Notes: generated by a model not told the origin, from the letters alone. A stretch of 64,000 bases of DNA from Schlegelella_A sp038318385 (GCA_038318385.1 JBBQCD010000001.1:96844-160843); one strand, 5' to 3'; counted from the first letter of the stretch, positions 45,573-54,509 are shown. Numbers and translations: made by a program.

Positions 45573-45689
45573 GGGCGGGACGCCGGGTATCGGCGCTCCG
45601 CCATTGTTCCGGCCGGTCCGGAAAACTTGAGGCCGATTAGAGGGGCGAAGACCAGCCTGTTCGCGAGCCTGGCCGCCACGGCCGACCGG

Positions 45690-46085
45690 TCAGGCGGTGG
45701 CCGCCTGCTTTTCGAGGATCTTGCGGATGCGCTCTTCGAGGGTCACCCGGGTGAAGGGCTTGACGATGTAGCCGGCCGCGCCACCCTGCATCGAACGCAC
45801 GATGTCGTCCTTGCGAGCCTCGGCCGTCACCATCAGCACCGGGATTTGACGCAGGCTCTCGTCGGCCTTGATCGCCGTCAACAGCTCGAAGCCGTTCATG
45901 TTGGGCATCAGGATGTCGGTGATGACGAAGTCGAACTTCGACTTCTTCAGCATCTCCAGCGCCACGCCACCGTCCTCGGCGGCTTCGGCGTGCTCGAAAC
46001 CGATCTCCTTCAGGAGGGCCCGCATGACGCGACGCATCGTCGAGAAATCGTCAACGATGAGGAAACGGGGGTCGGTGACGCTCAT
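45690..46085 (-). CDS. cheY: Chemotaxis response regulator CheY
   Basis: A 131-residue stand-alone receiver: acid pocket FLIVDDFSTMRRVMR, phospho-acceptor Asp in FVITDILMPNMNGFELL, Thr in VTAEARKDDI and Lys in GYIVKPFTRVTLEERI. CheY-P binds the motor switch FliM to change direction. Its ATG overlaps the motB stop (ATGA), so it is transcribed with motAB. Confidence 0.95.
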   Translation of the reverse strand: MSVTDPRFLIVDDFSTMRRVMRALLKEIGFEHAEAAEDGGVALEMLKKSKFDFVITDILMPNMNGFELLTAIKADESLRQIPVLMVTAEARKDDIVRSMQGGAAGYIVKPFTRVTLEERIRKILEKQAATA

Positions 46086-47065
46086 GGCAAGGCTCGTGTC
46101 GTTCGGCGCGGTGTCAGGACGGTCACGTCGGAGATGCTGGAAATTGCAGGCTGGGGCACCGAGAGGGATTCTCCCTCAGGCTCGGCCCCGACCTCGGTGG
46201 CGTGCAGCAGGCGGTCCTCGGCTTCGCGGTTCATGACGATGATGCTGATGCGCCGATTGGCCGGACTCTGCGGATCCTTGGCTTCGAACGGCGTGCTCGA
46301 CGCCAGGCCCTGGACCAGCAGCATGCGGTCTTCCGGCAGGCCGCCTCCGACGAGTTCGCGCCGCGACGCATTGGCGCGGTCGCTCGAGAGCTCCCAGTTG
46401 CTGTAGCCGCGATCGCCGCCGACGAAGGGCTGCGCATCGGTATGACCCTCGAGCGTGATGCGGTTCGGGACGTCCGCGAGCACCTGGCCGATATCGCGCA
46501 GCAGCTCGCGCATGTAGGGCTTGACGATGGCGCTGCCGCTGTCGAACATCGGACGGCTGAGCTCGTCCACGATCTGGATGCGCAGCCCGTCGCGGGTCAT
46601 GTCGAGACGGATCTGCGAACGCATCGCGGCCAGCTTGGGGCTCGCGGCGATCACCGCCTCGACCTTGGCCTTCAGGGCTTCGAGCCTCGCCTGCTCGGCG
46701 CGGCGCTGCTCGGCCTTCAATGCGGCGAGGTTGATGGTCTTCTTCGGCGCCGGGACGTCGCCCGCTTTGACCTGACCGGAAGCTCGCGAGAGGTCGGCGC
46801 CGCCGCCACGGATGACGCTCGAGGAATCGCCGGAGCCGCTGCCGCCGACGAAAGAGACCTTCAGCGGCGCGTTGAAGAAGTCGGCGATGCCCTTCTTGTC
46901 GCCTTCGGTGGTCGACCCCAGCAGCCACATCAGCAGGAAGAAGGCCATCATCGCGGTCACGAAGTCGGCATAGGCGATCTTCCAGGCGCCGCCGTGCACG
47001 GCGTGGCCGCCCTTCTTCACCCGCTTGATGATGATGGGCTGGAGCTTCTTGGAATCTCCGGCCAT
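46082..47065 (-). CDS. motB: Flagellar motor stator protein MotB
   Basis: MotB anchors the stator to peptidoglycan. The single N-terminal helix has YADFVTAMMAFFLLMWLLGS with the proton-binding Asp (about residue 33), and the plug and coiled coil lead to an OmpA-like domain with TLEGHTDAQPF and ANASRRELVGGGLPEDRMLLVQGLASS (read in parts), ending NRRISIIVMNR. It begins 2 bases after motA. Start RVKKGGHAVHGGAWKIAYAD is typical of beta-proteobacteria. Confidence 0.96.
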   Translation of the reverse strand: MAGDSKKLQPIIIKRVKKGGHAVHGGAWKIAYADFVTAMMAFFLLMWLLGSTTEGDKKGIADFFNAPLKVSFVGGSGSGDSSSVIRGGGADLSRASGQVKAGDVPAPKKTINLAALKAEQRRAEQARLEALKAKVEAVIAASPKLAAMRSQIRLDMTRDGLRIQIVDELSRPMFDSGSAIVKPYMRELLRDIGQVLADVPNRITLEGHTDAQPFVGGDRGYSNWELSSDRANASRRELVGGGLPEDRMLLVQGLASSTPFEAKDPQSPANRRISIIVMNREAEDRLLHATEVGAEPEGESLSVPQPAISSISDVTVLTPRRTTRALP

Positions 47066-47067
47066 GG

Positions 47068-47928
47068 CTACTTCTTGCCCTTGACGTGGACTTCGAGCTC
47101 GGCGAAGGTCGGCCGGTCACCCGAATACAGCACCTTGCGACCGAACTCGACCGCGACCTGTGGCGCATAGCCCTGCATGCTGGCCAGCAACGTGGTCTTG
47201 ATGCACTGCAGTTCCTTCGAGCCTTCGTCGACCTTCTGCTCCAGCAATCCGCCTAGCGGCTCGACGACGCCATAGGCCAGCAGAATGCCCAGGAAGGTGC
47301 CGACCAGCGCCGAGCCGATCATGCCGCCGAGGATCGCCGGCGGCTGGCCGACCGAACCCATCGTGTTGACCACCCCCAGCACCGCGGCGACGATGCCGAA
47401 TGCCGGGAGCGCACCCGCCAGGCGCGCGATCGCAGAGACCGGTCCGCTCGCCTCGTGATGATGGGTCTCGATCTCGCTGTCCATCAGGCTTTCGATCTCG
47501 TGGGCGTTGAGGTTGCCCGAGACCATCATCCGCAGGTAGTCGGTGATGAACTCGACCACGTGGTGGTCGGAGCCGACCACGGGATACTTCTGGAACAGCG
47601 GCGAACTGTGCGGATCCTCGACGTCGTTCTCGATCGACATCAGGCCTTCCTTGCGCGCCTTCTGGAGGATGTCGTAGAGCAACGCCATCATCTCCATGTA
47701 GCGCGCCTTCGAGTACTTCGAGCCCTTGAGGACGCCCGGCAGCGCGGCGAGCGTCGCCTTCAGCACCTTCGGCTGGTTGTTGACGACGAAGGCGCCGAGC
47801 GAGCCACCGAGGATGGCCATCAGCTCCGTCGGCAGCGCATGGATGATGACGCCGATGTTCCCGCCGTGCAGGATGTAGGCACCGAAGATGCAGCCGAGCG
47901 CCGTGGCGTAACCGATCAGGACAAACAT
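47068..47928 (-). CDS. motA: Flagellar motor stator protein MotA
   Basis: The 286-residue product has four membrane helices and the cytoplasmic loop with RKEGLMSIENDVEDP and LAGALPAFGIVAAVLGVVNTMG, the MotA signature with charged residues that contact FliG. The ATG at 47928 fits the family start MFVLIGYATALG; the frame extends 12 codons further by chance. Proton flow through MotA4B2 drives rotation. Confidence 0.97.
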   Translation of the reverse strand: MFVLIGYATALGCIFGAYILHGGNIGVIIHALPTELMAILGGSLGAFVVNNQPKVLKATLAALPGVLKGSKYSKARYMEMMALLYDILQKARKEGLMSIENDVEDPHSSPLFQKYPVVGSDHHVVEFITDYLRMMVSGNLNAHEIESLMDSEIETHHHEASGPVSAIARLAGALPAFGIVAAVLGVVNTMGSVGQPPAILGGMIGSALVGTFLGILLAYGVVEPLGGLLEQKVDEGSKELQCIKTTLLASMQGYAPQVAVEFGRKVLYSGDRPTFAELEVHVKGKK

Positions 47929-47982
47929 GTGTTGCGTTCCATGGCCCGAGCCGTGCCTCGACATCGCGCAGAGTTGCAGTGG

Positions 47983-48009
47983 ATATCGGACGGACCGCGG
48001 CTCACTTGA
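47983..48009 (-). promoter_or_regulatory. Putative FliA (sigma-28) promoter of motAB-cheY
   Basis: On the minus strand TCAAGTGA, an 11-base spacer and TCCGATAT match the flagellar consensus (TAAAGTTT-N11-GCCGATAA) with the exact spacing. It lies 55 bases before the motA start. Confidence 0.72.
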
Positions 48010-48097
48010 GTGTGGCGCGGCCCGGTCGCCGCGATCCGCCGAACTGGCCCGGATTCCCCCGCCTGACTCCCGCGCAGCGGGATTCGCGGCGACTCTT

Positions 48098-48126
48098 CAA
48101 AAAGAAAACGGGCCCCGAGGGGCCCG
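48098..48126 (-). terminator. Rho-independent terminator after flhDC
   Basis: On the minus strand a perfect 8-bp hairpin (CGGGCCCC / GGGGCCCG, two-base loop) is followed by TTTTCTTTTTGAA. It ends flhC transcription about 100 bases after its stop and separates it from motA. Confidence 0.85.
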
Positions 48127-48223
48127 ATCAAGACACACGCATGTGCCGGAGGAGACAAGCAAGAAAACCGTTGAAATCCGAGATCTGTATGCATATCGGC
48201 GCCGCGGCGCCGGACTTGAGCCT

Positions 48224-48760
48224 TCAGTGGACGCGGATGCCGCCGCTCGCCTTGCCCTTGCCGGCGCGGGCCGGGGGCGAGCACAGCCCGCAGACGTAGT
48301 GCTTGGCGATCTCGTGGGGATGGGTCACGAAGTGGCCGCCGCAGCGCGAGCACTTGGTCATCGTCAGCATGCCGTTGTCGACGAACTTGACCAGGCGCCA
48401 GGCACGGGTCACCGACAGCAGCTGCTCGAGGCCCTGGGCGGTGGTCTGCTCCTGGTAGAGCTGATAGGCCTTGATGACGGTATCGATCTCGTCCATCTCG
48501 GCAACCTTGTTCAGGTACTCGTGGATGTTGAGAAAGAGCGAGGCGTGGATGTTCGGCTGCCAGGTCATGAACCAGTCGGTCGAGAACGGCAGCTGGCCCT
48601 TGCTCGGCGACTTGCCGGCCACCTCCTTGTAGAGCCGCAGCAGCCGCTCGTAGGACAGGTCGGTCTCGGACTCGAGCACCTGCAGGCGGGCGCCCAGGTG
48701 AATCAGCGCGACCGCGCGGCTGATCTGCTTGGCTTCGGTGAGGATGCTCTTGGTGCGCAT
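48224..48760 (-). CDS. flhC: Flagellar master regulator subunit FlhC
   Basis: FlhC with FlhD forms the heterohexamer that activates class II flagellar genes. The 178-residue protein has the family blocks QISRAVALIHLGARLQVLE, FSTDWFMTWQPNIHASLFL and the zinc-binding cysteines CSRCGGHFVTH and VCGLC near the C-terminus. It follows flhD by 43 bases in one operon. Confidence 0.97.
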   Translation of the reverse strand: MRTKSILTEAKQISRAVALIHLGARLQVLESETDLSYERLLRLYKEVAGKSPSKGQLPFSTDWFMTWQPNIHASLFLNIHEYLNKVAEMDEIDTVIKAYQLYQEQTTAQGLEQLLSVTRAWRLVKFVDNGMLTMTKCSRCGGHFVTHPHEIAKHYVCGLCSPPARAGKGKASGGIRVH

Positions 48761-48803
48761 GGTGGTTCGTTGTTCAGTATCGGGGTCGAAGCCAGCCGAG
48801 GAA

Positions 48804-49127
48804 TCAGGCGGCTTCCTGGTGGCGGCCGGCCATCAGGATGCTGGCGTGCAGGCGGCTGGTGCCGTCGTTGGCCGCGCTCTTGCCGTGGCTGGTGAGGAGG
48901 CCCCAGACCATGTCGTCGTCCATGCGGAAGCGGCACAGCAACGTGTTGCCGGCGGCGATCTTCATCATCTGCGCCGGCGTCAGCAGGGCGATCAGTGCGG
49001 CGCTTTCCTCGCTGATGCCCAGGCGGTAGAGGGCCTGCTCGCGGTCGGCCCGGATCAGGCTCTGCGCCAGCATCAGGTAGGACAGGTTGGCTTCGCGGAT
49101 TTCGTTGAGGATCTGGTCGGCGTTCAT
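48804..49127 (-). CDS. flhD: Flagellar master regulator subunit FlhD
   Basis: The 107-residue product starts MNADQILNEIREANLSYLML and shows the helix-rich FlhD pattern (ALYRLGISEESAALIALLT, MKIAAGNTLLCRFRMDDDMV). The ATG at 49127 follows GGGAGCCACCGA and gives the normal length; the frame opens 37 codons further upstream by chance. Together with flhC it heads the flagellar hierarchy. Confidence 0.96.
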   Translation of the reverse strand: MNADQILNEIREANLSYLMLAQSLIRADREQALYRLGISEESAALIALLTPAQMMKIAAGNTLLCRFRMDDDMVWGLLTSHGKSAANDGTSRLHASILMAGRHQEAA

Positions 49128-49417
49128 TCGGTGGCTCCCGTGGGTCTGTTTTCGGCTTCGTCGTCTGTGGATGCGGCCCGGGTTGGGGTGGGCTGCAACG
49201 TGGAATGAATTGTGAAGAGCAAAGAAGGCTTGAAACATCAGGGCTGTTCTGTGGCTTGAGTCCAGCTTCTTCCATGGCGCCTGTCAGGCAACTTCCTACA
49301 AGGTCCACCCCTGGCCTCCCGCGCCGCCAAATCGGTCACGAAGCGGTGCGCGCGGCGCTCTTGCCCGCGCCGACGGGCCACGCTAGGCAGCGTCAAAAAA
49401 TTCTCTCGACCGCGCCC
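49128..49417. other. Upstream region of flhDC
   Basis: This 290-base part of the 561-base divergent region must hold the flhDC promoter. I could not identify a convincing -35/-10 pair or an operator in it. A weak TTTCAA...CACAAT pair with too short a spacer was seen on the minus strand. Confidence 0.35.
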
Positions 49418-49445
49418 TCAAGTTGCCAAAGCGGCTCACCGATAA
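49418..49445 (+). promoter_or_regulatory. Putative FliA (sigma-28) promoter of flagellin 1
   Basis: TCAAGTTG, a 12-base spacer and ACCGATAA match the flagellar sigma consensus, with one spacer base more than the other three sites. The predicted transcript would carry a leader of about 235 bases before the flagellin ATG. Confidence 0.68.
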
Positions 49446-49688
49446 CCCCACCAACGGGGAGGAGCGATCCGATCCGGGGTCCGGAGTAAGCGGCCAATGT
49501 TTCGCAGAGGGAAGAACACGAAAGTGCCTTCGACGAGATCTGAGGAAGACGCACGCCGGGCGCAGTGGGCCAACGGTTCAAGCCGCTGGCCACTCGAAGG
49601 GAACGCCGAACAACTGAAAGCGGCGAACCCGGAGAGGCAATAGCGGCGTCCATGCCGAATGTCCCTTCAACCGTTTAGGAGTATCTGA
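49446..49688 (+). promoter_or_regulatory. Long untranslated leader of flagellin 1 with many GGA motifs
   Basis: No gene is seen in these 243 bases. Eight GGA triplets are present, one within the ribosome-binding site (TTAGGAGTATCTG-ATG). Clusters of GGA, especially one over the ribosome-binding site, are the marks of CsrA/RsmA binding, but no structure was computed. Confidence 0.35.
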
Positions 49689-51110
49689 ATGTCTTCGACC
49701 ATCAACACGAACCTGGCTTCGCTCACCGCCCAGCGCAATGCGAGCAAGTCGCAGAGCGACCTCCAGACCGCCATCGCCCGACTGTCTTCCGGTCTGCGCA
49801 TCAACAGCGCCAAGGACGACGCCGCCGGCCTGGCGATCGCCGACCGCTTCACGTCACAGATCCGCGGCCTGAACCAGGCTGCCCGCAACGCCAACGACGG
49901 CATCTCGCTGGCGCAGACCGCTGAAGGCTCGCTCGCCTCCATCGGCGACAACCTGCAGCGCATCCGCGAACTGTCGGTGCAGTCCGCCAACGCGACCAAC
50001 TCGGCCTCGGACCGCGCCTCGCTGCAACTCGAAGTCACGCAGCTGGTCTCGGAAATCAACCGCGTTGCCACGCAGACCTCGTTCAACGGCACCAACCTGC
50101 TCGACGGTACGTTCTCCTCCAAGGTCTTCCAGGTCGGCGCCAACGTCGGCCAGACGATCTCGGTCTCGAGCATCGGCAGCGCGAAGACGTCGGACCTGGG
50201 CGCCAGCTACAAGGCGGCCGTCACCGGCGCGGTCACGACCTCGACGGCGCTCGTCGCCGGCGCCCTGACCCTGAACGGCGCGTCTATCCAGGCCGCGGTG
50301 GCGGGCACGTCGGCTGGCCAGGCCACGACGAGCGCATGGGCGGTTGCCCAGGCTATCAACGGCTCGCAAGGCGCGGTGGTCGCCACGGCCAACGCGACCG
50401 TCTACGCTGGTGCAGCGCCGGCCGCTGCCGGAGCGATCGCGGCGAACGCGTTCTCGATCAACGGCGTCAACGTCGGCGCCATCGCTGCGGGTGCCAACGT
50501 GGCGGGCCAGGGCGCGAACGTGGCCGCTGCGATCAACCAGGTCTCGGCCGCCAGTGGCGTCAGCGCCACAGCGGACGCGACCACCGGTGCCGTCACCCTG
50601 ACGGCGTCCGACGGTCGGAACGTCGTCGTCGCGGGCACGGTGACCAACACCGGCCTGACGGCGCAGACGAACTACGGCACCGTCAGCCTGGCCACGAACT
50701 CGTCGACCGCGGCGGGCGCGGACATCGTCATCGGCGGCACTGCTCCGGCCAGCGCCGGCTTCTCTGCCGCAACGACGGCTGCGGCGCTCAGCGGCACCGC
50801 GATCGCCAACATCGACATCTCGAGCGTCTCCGGTGCCAACGCGGCGCTGGCCTCCGTCGACGCGGCGCTGAGCTCGATCAGCTCCAGCCGCGCTTCGCTG
50901 GGTGCGATCCAGAACCGCTTCTCGTCGACGATCGAGAACCTGCAGACCAACAGCGAGAACCTGTCGGCTTCCCGCAGCCGGATCCAGGACGCGGACTTCG
51001 CCCAGGAAACCGCCAGCCTGTCGAGGGCCCAGGTCCTGCAGCAGGCCGGCACGGCGATGATCGCCCAGGCCAACCAGCTGCCGCAGCAGGTCCTGCAGCT
51101 CCTGCGCTGA
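49689..51110 (+). CDS. fliC: Flagellin 1
   Basis: The filament subunit. The N-terminal D0/D1 part (INTNLASLTAQRNASKSQSD, ARLSSGLRINSAKDDAAGLA) and C-terminal part (QNRFSSTIENLQTNSENLSA, QVLQQAGTAMIAQANQLPQQ) are standard. The middle of about 230 residues is Ala/Gly/Thr-rich and holds two similar modules with LTLNGASIQAAV and FSINGVNVGAIA, each with ...VAQAIN or ...VAAAINQVS, typical of flagellin IN (hook) motifs. Length 473 aa. An AGGAG precedes the ATG by eight bases; a FliA promoter lies upstream and a strong terminator follows. Confidence 0.97.
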   Translation: MSSTINTNLASLTAQRNASKSQSDLQTAIARLSSGLRINSAKDDAAGLAIADRFTSQIRGLNQAARNANDGISLAQTAEGSLASIGDNLQRIRELSVQSANATNSASDRASLQLEVTQLVSEINRVATQTSFNGTNLLDGTFSSKVFQVGANVGQTISVSSIGSAKTSDLGASYKAAVTGAVTTSTALVAGALTLNGASIQAAVAGTSAGQATTSAWAVAQAINGSQGAVVATANATVYAGAAPAAAGAIAANAFSINGVNVGAIAAGANVAGQGANVAAAINQVSAASGVSATADATTGAVTLTASDGRNVVVAGTVTNTGLTAQTNYGTVSLATNSSTAAGADIVIGGTAPASAGFSAATTAAALSGTAIANIDISSVSGANAALASVDAALSSISSSRASLGAIQNRFSSTIENLQTNSENLSASRSRIQDADFAQETASLSRAQVLQQAGTAMIAQANQLPQQVLQLLR

Positions 51111-51146
51111 CCGGTTCGACGCCGCCATCCGGCGGCGCCGACCTCC

Positions 51147-51188
51147 AGGGCCGAAGGCGGATCCGTCCGCCCTCGGCCCTTCTTCTTT
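51147..51188 (+). terminator. Rho-independent terminator after flagellin 1
   Basis: A long stem (AGGGCCGA-A-GGCGGA paired with TCCGCC-C-TCGGCCCT, loop TCCG) is followed by TCTTCTTT. It separates the two flagellin genes. Confidence 0.85.
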
Positions 51189-51348
51189 AGAGCGTCCGCC
51201 ACCGGGCGTCAGGTGCCCGCGGATCGGGGCCGCGACACCCGGGCTCGGGGTTCCCCGGCTTCGAATTGGCGCCCTTTGCCGCCTGTATTCCGGCGATCCA
51301 AGACCTCAAGCGTGCCCAGAATGAAGTTCTGCCTCAACGGAGAGTTTC

Positions 51349-52758
51349 ATGGCACAGACGATCAACACCAATATCTCGTCGCTGACTGCGCAACGCAATT
51401 CGACGCGCACCCAGAACGATCTGAGCACCGCGATTGCGCGCCTCTCGTCCGGCTTGCGCATCAACAGTGCGAAAGACGACGCGGCGGGGCTGGCCATCTC
51501 GGAACGCTTCACCTCGCAGATACGCGGCCTCAACCAGGCGGCGCGCAACGCCAACGACGGCATTTCGCTGGCGCAGGTGGCTGAAGGTGGCCTCGGCTCC
51601 GTCGGCAGCAACCTGCAGCGGATGCGCGAACTGGCAGTGCAGTCGGCCAACGCCACCAACAGTTCGTCGGACCGCGCCGCGCTGCAGCAGGAAGTGGCGC
51701 AGCTCACGGCCGAAATCGACCGGGTGGCGACGCAGACCCAGTTCAACGGGCTGAACCTGCTCGACGGCACGTTCACCTCGCAGCAGTTCCAGGTCGGTGC
51801 GAACGCCGGCCAGACGATCGCGATCTCCGGCATCGGAAGCACCCGTACTTCGGCGCTCGGTGCCAGTTACGCGGCCAGCGTGACGGGGGGCGCCGTGCTG
51901 GCCACACCATTGACCGCCGGTGCCCTGGCGCTGAACGGCGTGGCCATCCAGGCCGCGGCGGCGGGCTCCGGCAACGGCCAGACGGCCGACAGCGCCTGGG
52001 CCGTGGCGCAGGCCATCAACGCCTCGCAGGGAACCGTGCTGGCGACCGCCAACCCGACGGTGGTTGCGGGCTCCGCTCCCGCGGGCAACGGCCCGATCGC
52101 CGCGAACGCATTCCAGATCAACGGCGTCAACATCGGCGCGATTGCAGACGGTGGCAACGTCGCCGGCCAGGCGTCGAACACCGTGGCCGCGATCAACCAG
52201 GTCTCTGCAGCCACCGGCGTGATCGCCTCGATCGGCGCCGGCAACGCGGTCACCCTGACCGCCATCGACGGCCGCCAGATCGACGTCAGTGCCACCGTCG
52301 CCAACGCCGGGGTCACCCTGGGGACGACGCGGGGCACCGTGGCCCTCAGCAGCACTTCCACGCAGGGCATCGTCGTCGCCGGCTCGGCACCGGCCAACGC
52401 CGGCTTCAGCGCCGCGACGACGCCTTCGACCCTGACGGGAACGGCAATCGCCACCGTCGACATCTCGACCGTGGGCGGCGCCAACGCCGCGCTCGCGGCG
52501 ATCGACGCGGCACTCACGACGATCAACGGCGAGCGCGCCAAGCTCGGTGCGATCCAGAACCGCTTCTCCTCGACGATCGAGAACCTGCAGACCGGCAGCG
52601 AGAACCTTTCGGCCTCGCGCAGCCGCATCCAGGACGCCGACTTCGCCGCGGAAACCGCGGCGCTGGCCCGGGCCCAGGTGCTGCAGCAGGCGGGTACGGC
52701 GATGATCGCGCAGGCCAACCAGTTGCCGCAGCAGGTGCTGCAGTTGCTGCGCAACTGA
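51349..52758 (+). CDS. fliC: Flagellin 2
   Basis: A second flagellin, 469 residues, nearly identical to flagellin 1 in the ends (RLSSGLRINSAKDDAAGLAI, GLNQAARNANDGISLAQ, and C-terminal RFSSTIENLQTGSENLSASR) but different in the middle, where the LALNGVAIQAAA and FQINGVNIGAIAD modules are again visible. The copies have arisen by tandem duplication. GGAGAG lies before the ATG. No FliA-like promoter was found in the 160 bases between the upstream terminator and the start, so its transcription signal is unclear. Confidence 0.96.
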   Translation: MAQTINTNISSLTAQRNSTRTQNDLSTAIARLSSGLRINSAKDDAAGLAISERFTSQIRGLNQAARNANDGISLAQVAEGGLGSVGSNLQRMRELAVQSANATNSSSDRAALQQEVAQLTAEIDRVATQTQFNGLNLLDGTFTSQQFQVGANAGQTIAISGIGSTRTSALGASYAASVTGGAVLATPLTAGALALNGVAIQAAAAGSGNGQTADSAWAVAQAINASQGTVLATANPTVVAGSAPAGNGPIAANAFQINGVNIGAIADGGNVAGQASNTVAAINQVSAATGVIASIGAGNAVTLTAIDGRQIDVSATVANAGVTLGTTRGTVALSSTSTQGIVVAGSAPANAGFSAATTPSTLTGTAIATVDISTVGGANAALAAIDAALTTINGERAKLGAIQNRFSSTIENLQTGSENLSASRSRIQDADFAAETAALARAQVLQQAGTAMIAQANQLPQQVLQLLRN

Positions 52759-52780
52759 CCGCCCTCTTCGCTCCACCGAC

Positions 52781-52813
52781 GACGGCGCGCGTCCCGAGAG
52801 GGCCCGCGCCGTC
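52781..52813 (+). terminator. Possible terminator hairpin after flagellin 2
   Basis: GACGGCGCG and CGCGCCGTC form a 9-bp stem, with an inner CCC-GAGA-GGG. There is no T-run after it, so it may be only an mRNA-stabilising structure. Confidence 0.45.
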
Positions 52814-52818
52814 GGCAC

Positions 52819-52845
52819 TCAAGATTGCCGGAAACGCGCCGATAC
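52819..52845 (+). promoter_or_regulatory. Putative FliA (sigma-28) promoter of fliD
   Basis: TCAAGATT, an 11-base spacer and GCCGATAC fit the consensus with exact spacing, 46 bases before the fliD start and just after the hairpin that ends flagellin 2. Confidence 0.75.
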
Positions 52846-52891
52846 AAGACGCTGAGCGGCAGGCATCCGCCTCCCCTGGATCGAGAAACGC

Positions 52892-54352
52892 ATGGCACTG
52901 ACTTCCGCAACCGCGACGATCTCCTCCGCCGGCATCGGCAGCGGCCTCGACGTCAACAGCATCGTCACGCAGCTGATGGCGGTCGAGCGCCAGCCCCTGA
53001 CCAAGCTCGAAACCGTCAGCGCAACGCTGCAGACCCAGGTCTCGGTGTTCGGACAGCTGCAGTCGGCGATCTCGGCGCTGCACGACGCTGCCGCCCCGCT
53101 GTACAAGGCGGACTCGTTCGCGATGACGAACGCCACCTCGTCGGACCCGAACGGCGTCGCCGCCGCGACCACCACCAAGGCCGTCCCCGGAACCTATTCG
53201 GTGTCGGTGACGTCGTTGTCGGCGTCGCAGGCCGTTGTGAGCCCGGTCGGCCAGTACACGGCCGCCACCGATGTCGTCGGCACCGGGAGCCTGACCATCA
53301 CCCTCGGCGCCTGGAGCGCAGACCGGACGACCTTCACGGCCAAGGCCGGGGCGACCGCGATCACCATTCCGATCGGGGCCAGCGAGAACACCCTCGCCGG
53401 CATCCGCGACACCATCAACGCCGCCAATGCCGGCGTCAGCGCCAGCCTGGTGACGGACGCCAGTGGAACGCGGATCGCCCTGTCGTCGTCGGCCTCGGGA
53501 GCCGACAACGGCTTCCAGGTCAGCGTCACAGACGACGACCTGAACAACACCGATGCCGCCGGGCTTTCACGCCTGGCCTACGCACCGGGCACCACGCAGA
53601 TGACGTTTGCCCAGGCGGCGGCGAACACGGAAGCGACCATCAACGGCATCGCCGTGAGCGCTTCGGGCAATTCGCTGGTCAACGTCGTCGACGGCATCAC
53701 CTTCAACCTGAGCAAGGTCACCACCACGCCCGTCACCGTCAACGTCACGCGCAACACCGATTCGATCAAGACCCAGCTCAGCAAGTTCGTCAGTGCCTAC
53801 AACCAGCTGAACCAGTTCCTCTCGGACGCGACGAAGTACGACCCCGCCACAAAGCAGGCGGCGCTGCTGCAGGGCGATGGCACCACCGTCGGCATCCAGA
53901 ACCAGCTGCGCTCGCTGCTGTCGCAGTCGAGCGGCGCCTCGAGCGTCTACACGTCGCTGAGCTCGCTCGGCGTGCAGTTGCAAAAGGACGGCTCGCTGAA
54001 GATCGACGACGCCAAGCTGACGACCGCGATGGCGAACCTGCCCGAGATCACCAAGGCACTCTCGAATGTCGACGCCACCACGCCGGCCAACAACGGATTC
54101 GCCAAGAAGTTCGCCCAGTGGACCGACGACCTGCTGGGCGTCAGCGGCGCCGTTCCCGGCAAGACGAAATCGTTGCAGGCACGGATCCAGTCGAACCAGA
54201 AGGACCAGGAGCGGATGAACGACCGCCTGGCGGGCATCGAGAAGCGCTTGCGCGCGCAGTACTCCGCACTCGACTCGACGATGGCCAACGCCAACGCGCT
54301 GTCCAAGTACGTGACCCAGCAGATCACGACCTGGAACAAGAGCACGGCCTGA
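52892..54352 (+). CDS. fliD: Flagellar filament cap protein FliD
   Basis: FliD caps the growing filament and folds flagellin. The N-terminus (ISSAGIGSGLDVNSIVTQLM, LTKLETVSATLQTQVSVFGQ) and C-terminus (RLAGIEKRLRAQYSALDSTM, SKYVTQQITTWNKS) match the FliD_N and FliD_C domains; the middle contains a flagellin-hook IN motif (ATINGIAVSASGNSLVNVVD). Length 486 aa is normal. Confidence 0.97.
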   Translation: MALTSATATISSAGIGSGLDVNSIVTQLMAVERQPLTKLETVSATLQTQVSVFGQLQSAISALHDAAAPLYKADSFAMTNATSSDPNGVAAATTTKAVPGTYSVSVTSLSASQAVVSPVGQYTAATDVVGTGSLTITLGAWSADRTTFTAKAGATAITIPIGASENTLAGIRDTINAANAGVSASLVTDASGTRIALSSSASGADNGFQVSVTDDDLNNTDAAGLSRLAYAPGTTQMTFAQAAANTEATINGIAVSASGNSLVNVVDGITFNLSKVTTTPVTVNVTRNTDSIKTQLSKFVSAYNQLNQFLSDATKYDPATKQAALLQGDGTTVGIQNQLRSLLSQSSGASSVYTSLSSLGVQLQKDGSLKIDDAKLTTAMANLPEITKALSNVDATTPANNGFAKKFAQWTDDLLGVSGAVPGKTKSLQARIQSNQKDQERMNDRLAGIEKRLRAQYSALDSTMANANALSKYVTQQITTWNKSTA

Positions 54353-54482
54353 AGGGGTGGCTGCGCGGAATCGGCGTCGGCCGTCCCCGGCCCGGCCCCG
54401 GTTCGGGCGCGATGCGCCCGGTTGCCCCCCTCCCCGGGCCGCCTGGCTGCCTCAAACCCCCGTCAAACCCGCTTTTTCGCCG

Positions 54483-54509
54483 TAAAGGTTCCCCGCGCCG
54501 CGTCGATAA
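54483..54509 (+). promoter_or_regulatory. Putative FliA (sigma-28) promoter of fliS-fliT-ycgR
   Basis: TAAAGGTT, an 11-base spacer and GTCGATAA match the E. coli-type flagellar consensus at 14 of 16 positions. It is 28 bases before fliS. A GGGCGC/GCGCCC hairpin (about 54404-54420) upstream may end fliD transcripts. Confidence 0.8.

Noticed and set aside
45573..45689. TCAAGTTT element before flhB as a FliA promoter
   Set aside because: A GCCGATAC lies much further downstream (more than 30 bases), so the spacing is wrong for one promoter.
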